Shown one piece after another: positions 17,980-26,113 of a DNA stretch of 64,000 nt (within the stretch, counting starts at the first letter, position 1; each line of letters begins with the position of its first letter). This DNA is from Flavobacterium sediminis (GTDB lineage Bacteria > Bacteroidota > Bacteroidia > Flavobacteriales > Flavobacteriaceae): assembly GCF_003148385.1 (NCBI RefSeq), contig NZ_CP029463.1, positions 2,666,001 through 2,730,000 on the forward strand, given 5' to 3'. Under the pieces are notes generated by a model, which did no database searches, was not told where the DNA came from, and saw only the letters and a program-made list of their open reading frames with translations. The position numbers and the translations under genes were made by a program.

Positions 17980-18261
17980 TTATAAACAAGTTAAAACTTG
18001 AGTAGAGGGAACGGAAACCTTTCCCGCATGAGTTCCTCCGAATTGATCAATAAAGTTCTGAGCACAACTGTAGGTGTTGAAATAGGCAGTAGTGCCAGGA
18101 CTTGAAGGAATATTATTTACAGAGAAAGCAGTAACATAAGTAGTTTTTACTTCTTTAGTAATACTGGTTTCTTTAGACGAAACTTCTAAACTGTTGTTAC
18201 TGTAAGAAGTTGAAGCTAGTAATGTAGCAAATAAGGCAGCTGTTAAAAAGACTTTTTTCAT
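17980..18261 (-). CDS. Small secreted protein of unknown function
   Basis: A 93-residue protein with a clear signal peptide (MKKVFLTAALFATLLASTSYS). The mature part is Ser/Thr-rich with TYVTAFSVNN, a Gly-containing middle, and two cysteines (YSCAQNF and the near-terminal VLTCL) that could pair. I recognise no family. It sits between the thioesterase and a 297-base AT-rich gap and seems to be transcribed alone. Confidence 0.6.
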   Translation of the reverse strand: MKKVFLTAALFATLLASTSYSNNSLEVSSKETSITKEVKTTYVTAFSVNNIPSSPGTTAYFNTYSCAQNFIDQFGGTHAGKVSVPSTQVLTCL

Positions 18262-18558
18262 AATAAAAAACTTTAAAAGGTTATAAAATAGTTATGTAAA
18301 TAAATTAATTTATTTTTTACTTTGCAAGTAAAATCTTTTATTTTTAGTTTATTAATGTGTTAAAAATGTATGTTTTTATTTACTTTGTATTCATCTTAGA
18401 TAAGATGAAAGAAGAATTTCTTTTTATTTTTAACCGGATTACTTGGGTTTGACTTTGTATTAAAAGGAGAAAAGTTATTAAAAGGTTTTGTGTAAAATCA
18501 AACGATATTTTAGCTTATTTAGATCTAACTTTAGCTATATTAGCAAAAATATACAAGA
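18262..18558. other. AT-rich intergenic region without detected gene
   Basis: A 297-base divergent gap between the small secreted protein and the transporter, dominated by A/T runs. It must hold both promoters: TAACTTTAG near 18527 resembles a -7 element for the transporter. I see no RNA gene or strong hairpin. Confidence 0.5.
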
Positions 18559-19007
18559 ATGAATACAGATAAGCTACTATGGATTGTAATGGTACTTATA
18601 GCAGGAGCTTTTTTACCTATTCAAGCCGGATTGAACTCCCGATTGGGAAAAGCAGGGGAAAGTCCGGTTCATGCTTCAACCATTTCTTTTGTTGTAGGAG
18701 CAGTTGCTCTGATCTTATATCTTGTGGTAACTAAACAAACCGTTTCCTGGTCCGGTATAAAAGCAGCACCCTTTTATTTGTGGATCGGGGTATTCTGGGA
18801 GCTTTTTATGTTACAGTTATTATTTTAGCATTTCCTAAATTAGGTCCTGGCTTAACTTTTGGATTAGTAGTTGCAGGACAAATGATTTTCTCTGTTTTAT
18901 TGGAACATTTCAATGTACTAGTAGCGCAACAGCAGCCCATTAGTATAGGAAGAATTATAGGGATGCTCATGGTAGTGATCGGAGTTATTATAATGAAGAA
19001 ATTTTAG
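18559..19007 (+). pseudogene. DMT transporter, YdcZ/DUF606 type, with single-base frameshift
   Basis: Small multidrug/metabolite-like membrane protein of the YdcZ (DUF606) group. The first frame gives four to five helices' worth of sequence starting MNTDKLLWIVMVLIAGAFLP and including AGLNSRLG; at the G-run 18787-18790 the frame breaks and continues as ILGAFYVTVIILAFPKLGPG to KKF at 19007. Adding one G gives WIGGILGAFYV and a continuous protein of about 149 residues, the family length. Both parts show normal conservation, so either a recent mutation or a base-call error is responsible. Substrate unknown. Confidence 0.85.
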
Positions 19008-19031
19008 AAGATTAAATAAAAAATAAATAAA

Positions 19032-19553
19032 ATGAAATTACTTGGAATAGGTTCGCGCATCAAACATGCGGAATACGGAACGGGTGTTGTCACCAATGTA
19101 TCGGCAAGACATTATTGGGTAACTTTTATTGAAAAAGGAATAGAAACCATTGATCTTACCGAAGAATTTGAAGTTATAGAAGCAGTTGAAGCAGAGGTAG
19201 ATACCGTAAGTTTTTATGAGGTGGAGAAAATGCTGAAAAATCTTTTGCAAAAATACACAGATATTAGTCCGGCAACCTCTTTAGCCGATAAGTGGAAAGG
19301 AGGAAGAATTCTTTTAGAATCCGGGAACGATACACAAAATAAAGAAATTCCTATCGATACTTTTTTCCATAAGATTGTTATGGTACGAGATAGAATACGG
19401 GTGATGGAGCAAAAAATAAATTCCAGTAATTTAGACGAATTAGAAAAAGTAGAACTGCAACAATATATTACTCGTATTTATGGAAGTTTAACCACATTTA
19501 ATGTGTTGTTTAAGCTCAAAGAGGATTATTTTATAGGAGAGAAAAGCAAATAA
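19032..19553 (+). CDS. Conserved hypothetical protein with Tudor-like N-terminus
   Basis: A 173-residue soluble protein. Residues 5-45 (GSRIKHAEYGTGVVTNVSARHYWVTF) resemble the small Tudor-like barrel found at the C-terminus of UvrD/PcrA helicases and in CarD-like modules, which contact nucleic acid or RNA polymerase. The remainder is charged and helical (FYEVEKMLKNLL, MVRDRIRVMEQKI). I do not recognise a named family. The gene begins 24 bases after the transporter and ends in a strong hairpin, so it may be co-transcribed with the transporter. Confidence 0.6.
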   Translation: MKLLGIGSRIKHAEYGTGVVTNVSARHYWVTFIEKGIETIDLTEEFEVIEAVEAEVDTVSFYEVEKMLKNLLQKYTDISPATSLADKWKGGRILLESGNDTQNKEIPIDTFFHKIVMVRDRIRVMEQKINSSNLDELEKVELQQYITRIYGSLTTFNVLFKLKEDYFIGEKSK

Positions 19554-19580
19554 AAAAAGGCGAATAATTCGCCTTTTTCT
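19554..19580. terminator. Bidirectional terminator
   Basis: AAAAAGGCGAA and TTCGCCTTTTT form an 11-base perfect stem with a three-base loop, immediately after the stop codon at 19553 and before the convergent ClC gene. Confidence 0.88.
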
Positions 19581-19601
19581 TTTTATAAGATATTATTATT
19601 A

Positions 19602-21422
19602 TTATTCAATGATCATAGCTTTCAGCTTTTCACGGTATTTTTCTAAAATGGAAATTTTAGACATAAAACCGATAAACTTCCCGTTTTTTAAAACCGGAAG
19701 AATTTGAGTTTGTGAATTTTCAAACTTCTCTATGATGGTTTCCATCATTTCATCATAAAAAATAATTTCTTTAGGAGGCTGCATTACCTCTTGTATCGAA
19801 GTATATTTAATCTTAAAAGGAGAAAGAATAACAGGTCTGATCTCAGCAACATCAATTAATCCTTGTAGTTGTTCTTTATCATTTAAAACCGGAAAGACCA
19901 GCTCGTCCGTAGTTTTGATCAATTCTACTAATTGTTCCAATGAATTTGAATCAGGAACCGGTTTAAAATTGTGCTGTATGAATTGAGAAGCTTCTAAAGA
20001 ATGCAGAATATTTTTGTCTTTATCATTTGTAAAAACATCTCCTTTACCGGCTAAGTCTTTAATGTCGAAAGAATAGGTTTCAAAACGTTTTGAGATCGCA
20101 AAGCTCACTGAAGAAACCATCATTAAAGGAACCATCAGATTATAACCTCCTGTGATCTCAGCAATAAGGAAAATAGCAGTTAACGGAGCATGGAACAATC
20201 CGCTTAAAATCCCGGCCATACCTACCAGAGTAAAATTGCTTACTGACATTGGTTTGGTAATTCCGATCAGATTGATAAATTTAGCAAGTACAAAGCCCAG
20301 ATAAGAACCGATAAAAAGGGAAGGAGCAAAGTTACCTCCGTTACCTCCGGCACCAAGAGTAAATCCTGTAGCATATACTTTTGCCATCATGGTCAAACCA
20401 ATGAACAATAACAAGACCCAATCGTTGCCTTTATAAGAGCTCAGAATCGTATTGTCCAGAATGTTTTCTGGGTGCTGATTGGCTAAAACTTTAATACTTT
20501 CATATCCTTCACCGAATAAGGACGGAAAGAAGAAGATCAATACGGCTAAAAGTGTAGCACCGATAAAGGCTTTTCTGTATACACTGCTTTTATATCGGGC
20601 AAACCAATGTTCGATCTTACTGAATGTACGGGTATAATTCACACAGATAAATCCGGAAATGATACCCAATAAGATATAATAAGGGATGTTTTGATAATCA
20701 AAAGCTTCTCCTTCCTTAAAGCTTAAAAGTATATTTTCATTTAAAACAATAGTAGACACTAATGCCCCGGTAGCGGCACTGATCATAATAGGGATAAAAG
20801 CCGTGATACTGATCTCCGTCAGGACTACTTCAATGGCAAATAAAACGCCCGCTATGGGTGCATTAAAAGCTGCAGCAATACCGGCAGCAACACCACAGGC
20901 TAAAAGTAAAGTACGGTCTTTATAGCTCAAACGGTAATTCTGAGCAAAATTGCTTCCGAAGGCTGCTCCTGTAATTGTAATAGGCGACTCAAGTCCGGCA
21001 CTACCACCCATACCTACGGTAAATGAACTGGTAATGATCTGAGCATACATTTGCTTCCTTGGCATAATACCGCTTTTCTTGGCTACAGCATACATAATCT
21101 GAGCCGTTCCTTTTTGCAGGGAGCCGTTCAATAGCTTTTGAATGACCAAAGCCGTTAGTAAAATTCCGATGATAGGAAAAGCACTGTTACTATAAGGCAA
21201 ATTCAAAAAACCGTCCAGATATTGAGCAAATTTATAGACAGAGTGGGCAAATGTTTTTAGAACAATTACTGCTAATGCCGAAGAAATTCCAACCAAAACA
21301 CAAGAAAAGTAAATAAATTGTCTTGGCGATAACAAGGATTTAAAAATGAAAACCAGGCGCTCCAGTCTTTTGACATTTTTTCGAATAAAAAGGAGAATCG
21401 GATTTACTTTTTTCGTATGCAT
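19602..21422 (-). CDS. ClC-type chloride channel/transporter with CBS domains
   Basis: A 606-residue membrane protein. The ClC core (about residues 30-440) carries GSAGLESPITI with the external gating Glu, the GAGGNGGNFAPSLFIG selectivity segment and the GMAGILSGLFHAPLTAIFLIAEITGGYNL helix. Residues about 475-600 contain two CBS repeats (FPVLNDKEQLQGLIDV; ILPVLKNGKFIGFM), which usually bind adenine nucleotides. The gating Glu suggests H+/Cl- exchange, though channel activity cannot be excluded. A -7 element TAACTTTG lies at 21448-21455. Confidence 0.93.
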   Translation of the reverse strand: MHTKKVNPILLFIRKNVKRLERLVFIFKSLLSPRQFIYFSCVLVGISSALAVIVLKTFAHSVYKFAQYLDGFLNLPYSNSAFPIIGILLTALVIQKLLNGSLQKGTAQIMYAVAKKSGIMPRKQMYAQIITSSFTVGMGGSAGLESPITITGAAFGSNFAQNYRLSYKDRTLLLACGVAAGIAAAFNAPIAGVLFAIEVVLTEISITAFIPIMISAATGALVSTIVLNENILLSFKEGEAFDYQNIPYYILLGIISGFICVNYTRTFSKIEHWFARYKSSVYRKAFIGATLLAVLIFFFPSLFGEGYESIKVLANQHPENILDNTILSSYKGNDWVLLLFIGLTMMAKVYATGFTLGAGGNGGNFAPSLFIGSYLGFVLAKFINLIGITKPMSVSNFTLVGMAGILSGLFHAPLTAIFLIAEITGGYNLMVPLMMVSSVSFAISKRFETYSFDIKDLAGKGDVFTNDKDKNILHSLEASQFIQHNFKPVPDSNSLEQLVELIKTTDELVFPVLNDKEQLQGLIDVAEIRPVILSPFKIKYTSIQEVMQPPKEIIFYDEMMETIIEKFENSQTQILPVLKNGKFIGFMSKISILEKYREKLKAMIIE

Positions 21423-21447
21423 TTTTCTGTTAAAAACAAAATTTCGG

Positions 21448-21455
21448 CAAAGTTA
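21448..21455 (-). promoter_or_regulatory. -7 element of ClC gene
   Basis: Minus-strand TAACTTTG, 26 bases upstream of the ATG; matches TAnnTTTG with no good -33 TTG. Confidence 0.4.
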
Positions 21456-21475
21456 CCGCTTCTTAAAAGAACATG

Positions 21476-22060
21476 CTAATAATTATTCAATTTTTCTTGA
21501 ACCATCGCTCTTATTTCATCAAAAAAAGCCTTGAATTCCATATTGAAAGCATCGTAGTAAAGTTCCAGTTCCCGAATGGCGAATTGCATTTTAGACTTGA
21601 ATTGTGTGCGATAATCCATCTGGTACAAAATTTTTTCCATGCCTTCAAGATGAGCATAACTTCCCAACCAGTTTTGCGAGATCATTTTGGGTACCATACG
21701 TTGCATTTTAGGAGTAAGTAGATCAAAATTAGTTTCCAGTAACTGATAAAAGCTATTGATGTATTCATTTAAAGGAGTATCCGAATATAAATCCCAGTTA
21801 ACGGTTAAGAAATGATCATAATAGATATCCATAATAACCCCGGAATAGTGTCCGTAAGCTTCGTGCAAACGGTGTTTACTTTGCCTGTAAGTCGGATGGA
21901 AATCAGTAAAAGAATCAATTTGTCTGTGGAGTAAGATTCCTTTTTGAATAGCTATCGGAAATTTCTCATATTCATGACCTTTGATCCCGTCTGCCATAAA
22001 GTTGCCGATTTTTATCAGATCGTTAGCACCGGAAAGATAAATATGGGCAAGATAGTTCAT
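21476..22060 (-). CDS. Acyl carrier protein phosphodiesterase family (AcpH/DUF479)
   Basis: A 194-residue member of the ACP phosphodiesterase family, an HD-like fold that removes the phosphopantetheine arm from ACP. The N-terminus MNYLAHIYLSG with GNFMADGIKG, the LHRQIDSFTDFHP motif and the MDIYYDHFL segment match the family. AcpH activity has been shown for the enterobacterial protein; here it is inferred. It is divergent from glmM, whose promoter lies in the 100-base gap. Confidence 0.88.
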   Translation of the reverse strand: MNYLAHIYLSGANDLIKIGNFMADGIKGHEYEKFPIAIQKGILLHRQIDSFTDFHPTYRQSKHRLHEAYGHYSGVIMDIYYDHFLTVNWDLYSDTPLNEYINSFYQLLETNFDLLTPKMQRMVPKMISQNWLGSYAHLEGMEKILYQMDYRTQFKSKMQFAIRELELYYDAFNMEFKAFFDEIRAMVQEKLNNY

Positions 22061-22091
22061 GTTTTTACAGCGTATTTAAAGGACTAATTAG

Positions 22092-22099
22092 TATATTTG
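22092..22099 (+). promoter_or_regulatory. -7 element of glmM
   Basis: TATATTTG matches TAnnTTTG and predicts a leader of about 55 bases before the ATG at 22161; no clear -33 TTG is present. Confidence 0.45.
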
Positions 22100-22160
22100 C
22101 TATGCAATTTAAACTTTTAGAATAACAAATCATAATATAACTTTCATAATTCTTCAGAGA

Positions 22161-23552
22161 ATGACATTAATCAAATCTATTTCAGGAATTCGAGGTACAA
22201 TAGGAGGTAATGTTGGAGATAATTTAACCCCGGTTGATGCCGTGAAATTTGCTTCAGCCTACGGAACGTTCTTAAAACAAAACGCTAAGTCAGATTCAAA
22301 ATTAAAAGTAGTGATAGGCCGAGATGCCCGTATTTCGGGACCAATGATCCATCAGTTAGTGGTCAATACATTGATCGGTTTAGGAATTGATGTGATCGAT
22401 TTAGGTTTATCTACAACACCAACAGTTGAAGTGGCAGTGCCAATGGAAGGTGCTGAAGGAGGAATTATTTTGACGGCATCACACAATCCGAAACAATGGA
22501 ATGCTTTAAAATTGTTGAATGCAAAAGGCGAATTTTTGAGCGGAGCTGACGGGGCTAAGATTCTGGAAATAGCCGACCAAGAAGCTTTTGACTTTGCTCA
22601 GGTTGATGATTTAGGCGAGATTTTTGAAAATGAGGCTTACATGGATATTCATATTGATGAGGTACTGAAACTCCCTTTAGTAGATGTGGAAGCAGTAGCA
22701 AAACGTAAGTTCAAAGTAGTAGTTGACGGTGTGAATTCTTCCGGAGGTGTTGTTATTCCTAAGCTTTTAGAAGAAATGGGAGTAGAAGTGGTAAAATTGT
22801 ATTGTGAGCCTAACGGACATTTTCCGCATAATCCTGAGCCGTTAAAAGAACATTTGGGAGATATTTGTAAGTTAGTAGTGGAAGAAAATGCCGATTTTGG
22901 TATTGTAGTAGATCCGGATGTGGATCGTTTGGCTTTTATTTCAAACGACGGAGAAATGTTCGGAGAGGAATATACCTTAGTGGCTGTTGCTGATTATGTA
23001 TTGAGCAAAACACCGGGAAATACGGTTTCTAATATGTCGTCTTCCAGAGCATTACGCGATATTACTGAAAAGCATAACGGAGCTTATGAAGCCAGTGCTG
23101 TAGGTGAAGTAAATGTAGTGGAATTAATGAAAAAAACGAATGCGATCATCGGTGGAGAAGGAAACGGAGGAATCATTTATCCGGAATTGCATTACGGGCG
23201 TGACGCTTTAGTAGGAGTTGCATTGTTTTTGACCTATTTGGCAAACCAAACGCAAACGGTTGCCGAAATACGTGCCGGATATCCGCAATATTTTATGAGC
23301 AAAAATAAAATTGAATTAACCCCTCAAATAGATGTGGATGCTGTGTTAAAAGAAATGGAACAGGTCTATGCTCACGAAAACATTACCACAATTGATGGTG
23401 TTAAGATCGATTTCCCAACCGAATGGGTGCATTTGCGTAAATCCAATACCGAACCGATCATCCGAATTTACACTGAGGCTCCTTCGCAAGTTGAAGCAGA
23501 TGCTTTGGCAGAGCGCTTTGTAGAAGAATTGAAAAAAATAGCCGGAATTTAG
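22161..23552 (+). CDS. glmM: Phosphoglucosamine mutase
   Basis: Interconverts glucosamine-6-phosphate and glucosamine-1-phosphate on the path to UDP-GlcNAc for peptidoglycan and lipid A. The 463-residue protein has all four functional loops of the alpha-D-phosphohexomutase fold: phosphoserine TASHNPKQWNALK, metal loop DPDVDRLAF, sugar loop GEGNGGI and phosphate-binding RKSNTEPIIRIYTEA. Cells of this family often carry a phosphoglucomutase as well, so substrate is inferred from the GlmM-like opening ISGIRGTIGG. Monocistronic, with a terminator after it. Confidence 0.9.
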   Translation: MTLIKSISGIRGTIGGNVGDNLTPVDAVKFASAYGTFLKQNAKSDSKLKVVIGRDARISGPMIHQLVVNTLIGLGIDVIDLGLSTTPTVEVAVPMEGAEGGIILTASHNPKQWNALKLLNAKGEFLSGADGAKILEIADQEAFDFAQVDDLGEIFENEAYMDIHIDEVLKLPLVDVEAVAKRKFKVVVDGVNSSGGVVIPKLLEEMGVEVVKLYCEPNGHFPHNPEPLKEHLGDICKLVVEENADFGIVVDPDVDRLAFISNDGEMFGEEYTLVAVADYVLSKTPGNTVSNMSSSRALRDITEKHNGAYEASAVGEVNVVELMKKTNAIIGGEGNGGIIYPELHYGRDALVGVALFLTYLANQTQTVAEIRAGYPQYFMSKNKIELTPQIDVDAVLKEMEQVYAHENITTIDGVKIDFPTEWVHLRKSNTEPIIRIYTEAPSQVEADALAERFVEELKKIAGI

Positions 23553-23572
23553 TTAGCTAAAAAATCATAAAT

Positions 23573-23608
23573 AAAAAGAGAACTTAATTGTAAGTTCTCT
23601 TTTTTTTA
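23573..23608. terminator. Bidirectional terminator after glmM
   Basis: AAAAGAGAACTTA, loop ATTG, TAAGTTCTCTTTT then more T: a 13-base perfect stem between convergent genes. Confidence 0.88.
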
Positions 23609-23611
23609 TTT

Positions 23612-24352
23612 TCAAGGTTTCCAACCAATTTGTAAAGCGTAAACGTTTTTATCGTCTTTGGTTATGGAATAAACACTTTCTATTTCGTTTGCAGCGCAAC
23701 AAATGTTAGCTTTGTCCTTTAAATTGAGCTCGCGCATAAAATTGATGTCTAAAGTGGCAATTTTACACTGTAATAATTTCTCAGGATCTTCAGCATCCAA
23801 ACACCATTCCAGATATTTAACATTGTTAACGTGATTGACGATATCAATATCCGATAAGGTTACTTCATACGGCAGACATAATGCGGATCCCTCCGGGATA
23901 TTAATTTTTTCAGTTGGCTTCTCAGTTGCTGAAATATCATATTTTTCAAAGTGATCGTGTGGCATGGCTAAAGCATCCGGACGTCGTGTTTGAGTATTGA
24001 TAACGGCCCAAAAAGTTTCACAACCCACAATTTTTTCACCATTCAGATGCATTTCCAAACAGCGCACCGAACGTGAGTTTTCTAAGCTCTTAATCCATGT
24101 TTTTACAGTTACGACATCACGCCATTTTGGTAATTTTAAAATTTCTACTCGCATTCGGCTCAAAACCCACGCTTGCTGCTTCAATTGTAGATCAGAATAA
24201 CTGATACCGCCTTTATCAGCATGAGAACCTGCTGTTAACTGTAATAAGTTGCACAGATCTGTATATTTCAGGTATGCATTTGGGTAACAATGTAAAAAAC
24301 TGATTTCAAAAGTTTCTTCTAAAACAGAGGAAAAATCGGGTGCTATAGGCAT
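23612..24352 (-). CDS. Acyl-ACP thioesterase family protein
   Basis: A 246-residue double hot-dog protein of the acyl-ACP thioesterase family, which releases free fatty acids from acyl-ACP. The first domain has YLKYTDLCNLLQLTAGSHAD and WVLSRMRVEI; the second begins near VTLSDIDIVNHVNNVKYLEW, whose D-x-N-H-V-N-N pattern is the catalytic region. It is the last gene of a tightly packed four-gene operon, starting 2 bases after miaA. Chain-length preference is not readable from sequence. Confidence 0.88.
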   Translation of the reverse strand: MPIAPDFSSVLEETFEISFLHCYPNAYLKYTDLCNLLQLTAGSHADKGGISYSDLQLKQQAWVLSRMRVEILKLPKWRDVVTVKTWIKSLENSRSVRCLEMHLNGEKIVGCETFWAVINTQTRRPDALAMPHDHFEKYDISATEKPTEKINIPEGSALCLPYEVTLSDIDIVNHVNNVKYLEWCLDAEDPEKLLQCKIATLDINFMRELNLKDKANICCAANEIESVYSITKDDKNVYALQIGWKP

Positions 24353-24354
24353 AG

Positions 24355-25290
24355 TTATGAGTTTTTGAGGTCTTTAATTTGTTTCTCAATGACAGCGATT
24401 ATTTCTGTAACAGCAGTTAAATAATCAAACCAATGAACATTTTCAGTACGCTTAAACCATGTGATCTGGCGTTTTGCAAAGCGCCTTGTGTTCGTTTTGA
24501 TCTGTTCAATGGCTTCAGCCAAAGTTATTTTTCGGTCAAAATAGTCAAATAGTTCACGATAACCGACAGTTTGTAAAGCATTCAGATGTTTATTGGGATA
24601 CAGTTTTTTAGCTTCTTCTAACAAACCTTCCTGCATCATGTTATCGACGCGTAAGTTAATACGTTCGTACATCTTTTCTCTGTCAGCTTGCAGACCAATG
24701 ATAATAGGTGTAAAATTGCGTTGAACGGAACGCTTGCCTAAAAAACCGGAGTAAGGCTTTCCTGTTCCCAAACAAACTTCCACAAAACGTTTCATGCGTT
24801 GCGGGTTGACCAAGGTTTGCGGGTTTTCAGCTTCCAATTTTTGATAGTAAACCGGATCTGATTCTTTGAGCTTTTGCCGGAGGTATTCAATCCCGAACTT
24901 ATCATAATCTGCATTTATCTGCTCCCGAACTGAAGCGTCAATATCCGGAAACTCATCAAAACCTTTCAGTACAGCATCAACATATAGCCCCGAACCGCCT
25001 ACCATGATCTGAACGTTATTTTTGGTGAATAACTGATCTAACAGGGATAAGGCTTCCTGTTCAAAGTCGCCAACAGTATAGGTGTCAAAAACGGATTTAT
25101 TCCGGATAAAATGATGCGGAGCAGCCGCTAATTCTTCTGTGGTAGGAACAGCAGTACCGATTGACATTTCTTTAAAGAACTGACGACTGTCACAGGAAAG
25201 GATATCGCAGTTAAAGTGTTGCGCCAACTTAATGCTTAAAGCCGTTTTTCCAATAGCTGTCGGACCTATGATGGTAATTAAATAATTCAT
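24355..25290 (-). CDS. miaA: tRNA dimethylallyltransferase
   Basis: Transfers dimethylallyl to N6 of A37 in tRNAs reading UNN codons. The 311-residue protein has the P-loop GPTAIGKTALS, the DSRQF motif with the catalytic Asp, GGSGLYVDAVLKG and the C-terminal tRNA-binding segment NTRRFAKRQITWF. It directly abuts the ion-channel gene and precedes the thioesterase by 2 bases, so all are in one operon. Confidence 0.95.
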   Translation of the reverse strand: MNYLITIIGPTAIGKTALSIKLAQHFNCDILSCDSRQFFKEMSIGTAVPTTEELAAAPHHFIRNKSVFDTYTVGDFEQEALSLLDQLFTKNNVQIMVGGSGLYVDAVLKGFDEFPDIDASVREQINADYDKFGIEYLRQKLKESDPVYYQKLEAENPQTLVNPQRMKRFVEVCLGTGKPYSGFLGKRSVQRNFTPIIIGLQADREKMYERINLRVDNMMQEGLLEEAKKLYPNKHLNALQTVGYRELFDYFDRKITLAEAIEQIKTNTRRFAKRQITWFKRTENVHWFDYLTAVTEIIAVIEKQIKDLKNS

Positions 25291-26112
25291 TTATGATAGA
25301 GCACTACCGCAATGGTAGCAAAATTTAGCATTTTCTGTATGATCTGAAGTTCCGCAATGGGAACATTTTGTCGGGTTTGTCTTTCGTACCTGATGGCTGT
25401 ATTCCGCCGAAACGATTCCTGTAGGAACTGCGATAATTCCGTAACCTAAGATCATAACGATGGTTGCAATGAATTGACCAATAGTTGTAGCCGGAGCAAT
25501 ATCTCCGTAACCAACCGTTGTTAAGGTTACGATACACCAGTAAATACTTCTGGGGATACTCGTAAAGCCACTGCTGGGACCCTCGATCATGTACATTAAA
25601 GTTCCCAAAAGGATAGAAATGATCATCACGAAATAGATGAAAACAATAATTTTGGATTGGCTGGCTTTTAATGCTAAGCGAAGATTAGAAGCTTGTCCTG
25701 TAAAATGAGCCAAGTTTAAAATACGGAATAATCGCAATAAACGTAGCGCCCGTATTACCGATAAAACACGTGTTTGCGGAATAAAGAAAGACAAATAAAT
25801 GGGCATTATAGAGAGTAAATCAATAAGGCCATAGAAACTAAAGATGTAGCGAAATGGTCTTTTGTTCGATAGAATGCGTAAAATATATTCAATAGTGAAC
25901 AAAACAGTAATAAACCACTCGATAGCATATAAAATGGTATGGTATTGTGTGTTGAACTCTTTTACGGATTCCAGCATTACAATAACCACGCTTAAGAGGA
26001 TAAAACCTAGTAAGACCAAGTCAAACATACGACCGGCAAAAGTATCAGTACCGTAAATGACAGTATAAAGTTTCTTTTGAATTTTACTCCATTTGTTGTT
26101 TGATTGCTGCAT
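25291..26112 (-). CDS. Voltage-gated K+ channel-like ion transporter with C-terminal zinc ribbon
   Basis: A 273-residue six-helix channel subunit. The S4 voltage-sensor helix is rich in Arg (RALRLLRLFRIL), and the pore loop carries TLTTVGYGD, the potassium selectivity filter. After S6 (GIIAVPTGIVSAEY) the tail ends in a CxxC...CxxC module (KCSHCGTSDH ... KFCYHCG), a small zinc ribbon. Its stop is next to the miaA start and its ATG is one base from the upstream exonuclease stop. The ribbon could tether or regulate the channel, but no role is known. Confidence 0.9.
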   Translation of the reverse strand: MQQSNNKWSKIQKKLYTVIYGTDTFAGRMFDLVLLGFILLSVVIVMLESVKEFNTQYHTILYAIEWFITVLFTIEYILRILSNKRPFRYIFSFYGLIDLLSIMPIYLSFFIPQTRVLSVIRALRLLRLFRILNLAHFTGQASNLRLALKASQSKIIVFIYFVMIISILLGTLMYMIEGPSSGFTSIPRSIYWCIVTLTTVGYGDIAPATTIGQFIATIVMILGYGIIAVPTGIVSAEYSHQVRKTNPTKCSHCGTSDHTENAKFCYHCGSALS

Positions 26113-26113
26113 G

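Noticed and set aside
18780..19007. Separate short gene after the transporter
   Set aside because: It is the second half of the same YdcZ-type protein displaced by a missing base.
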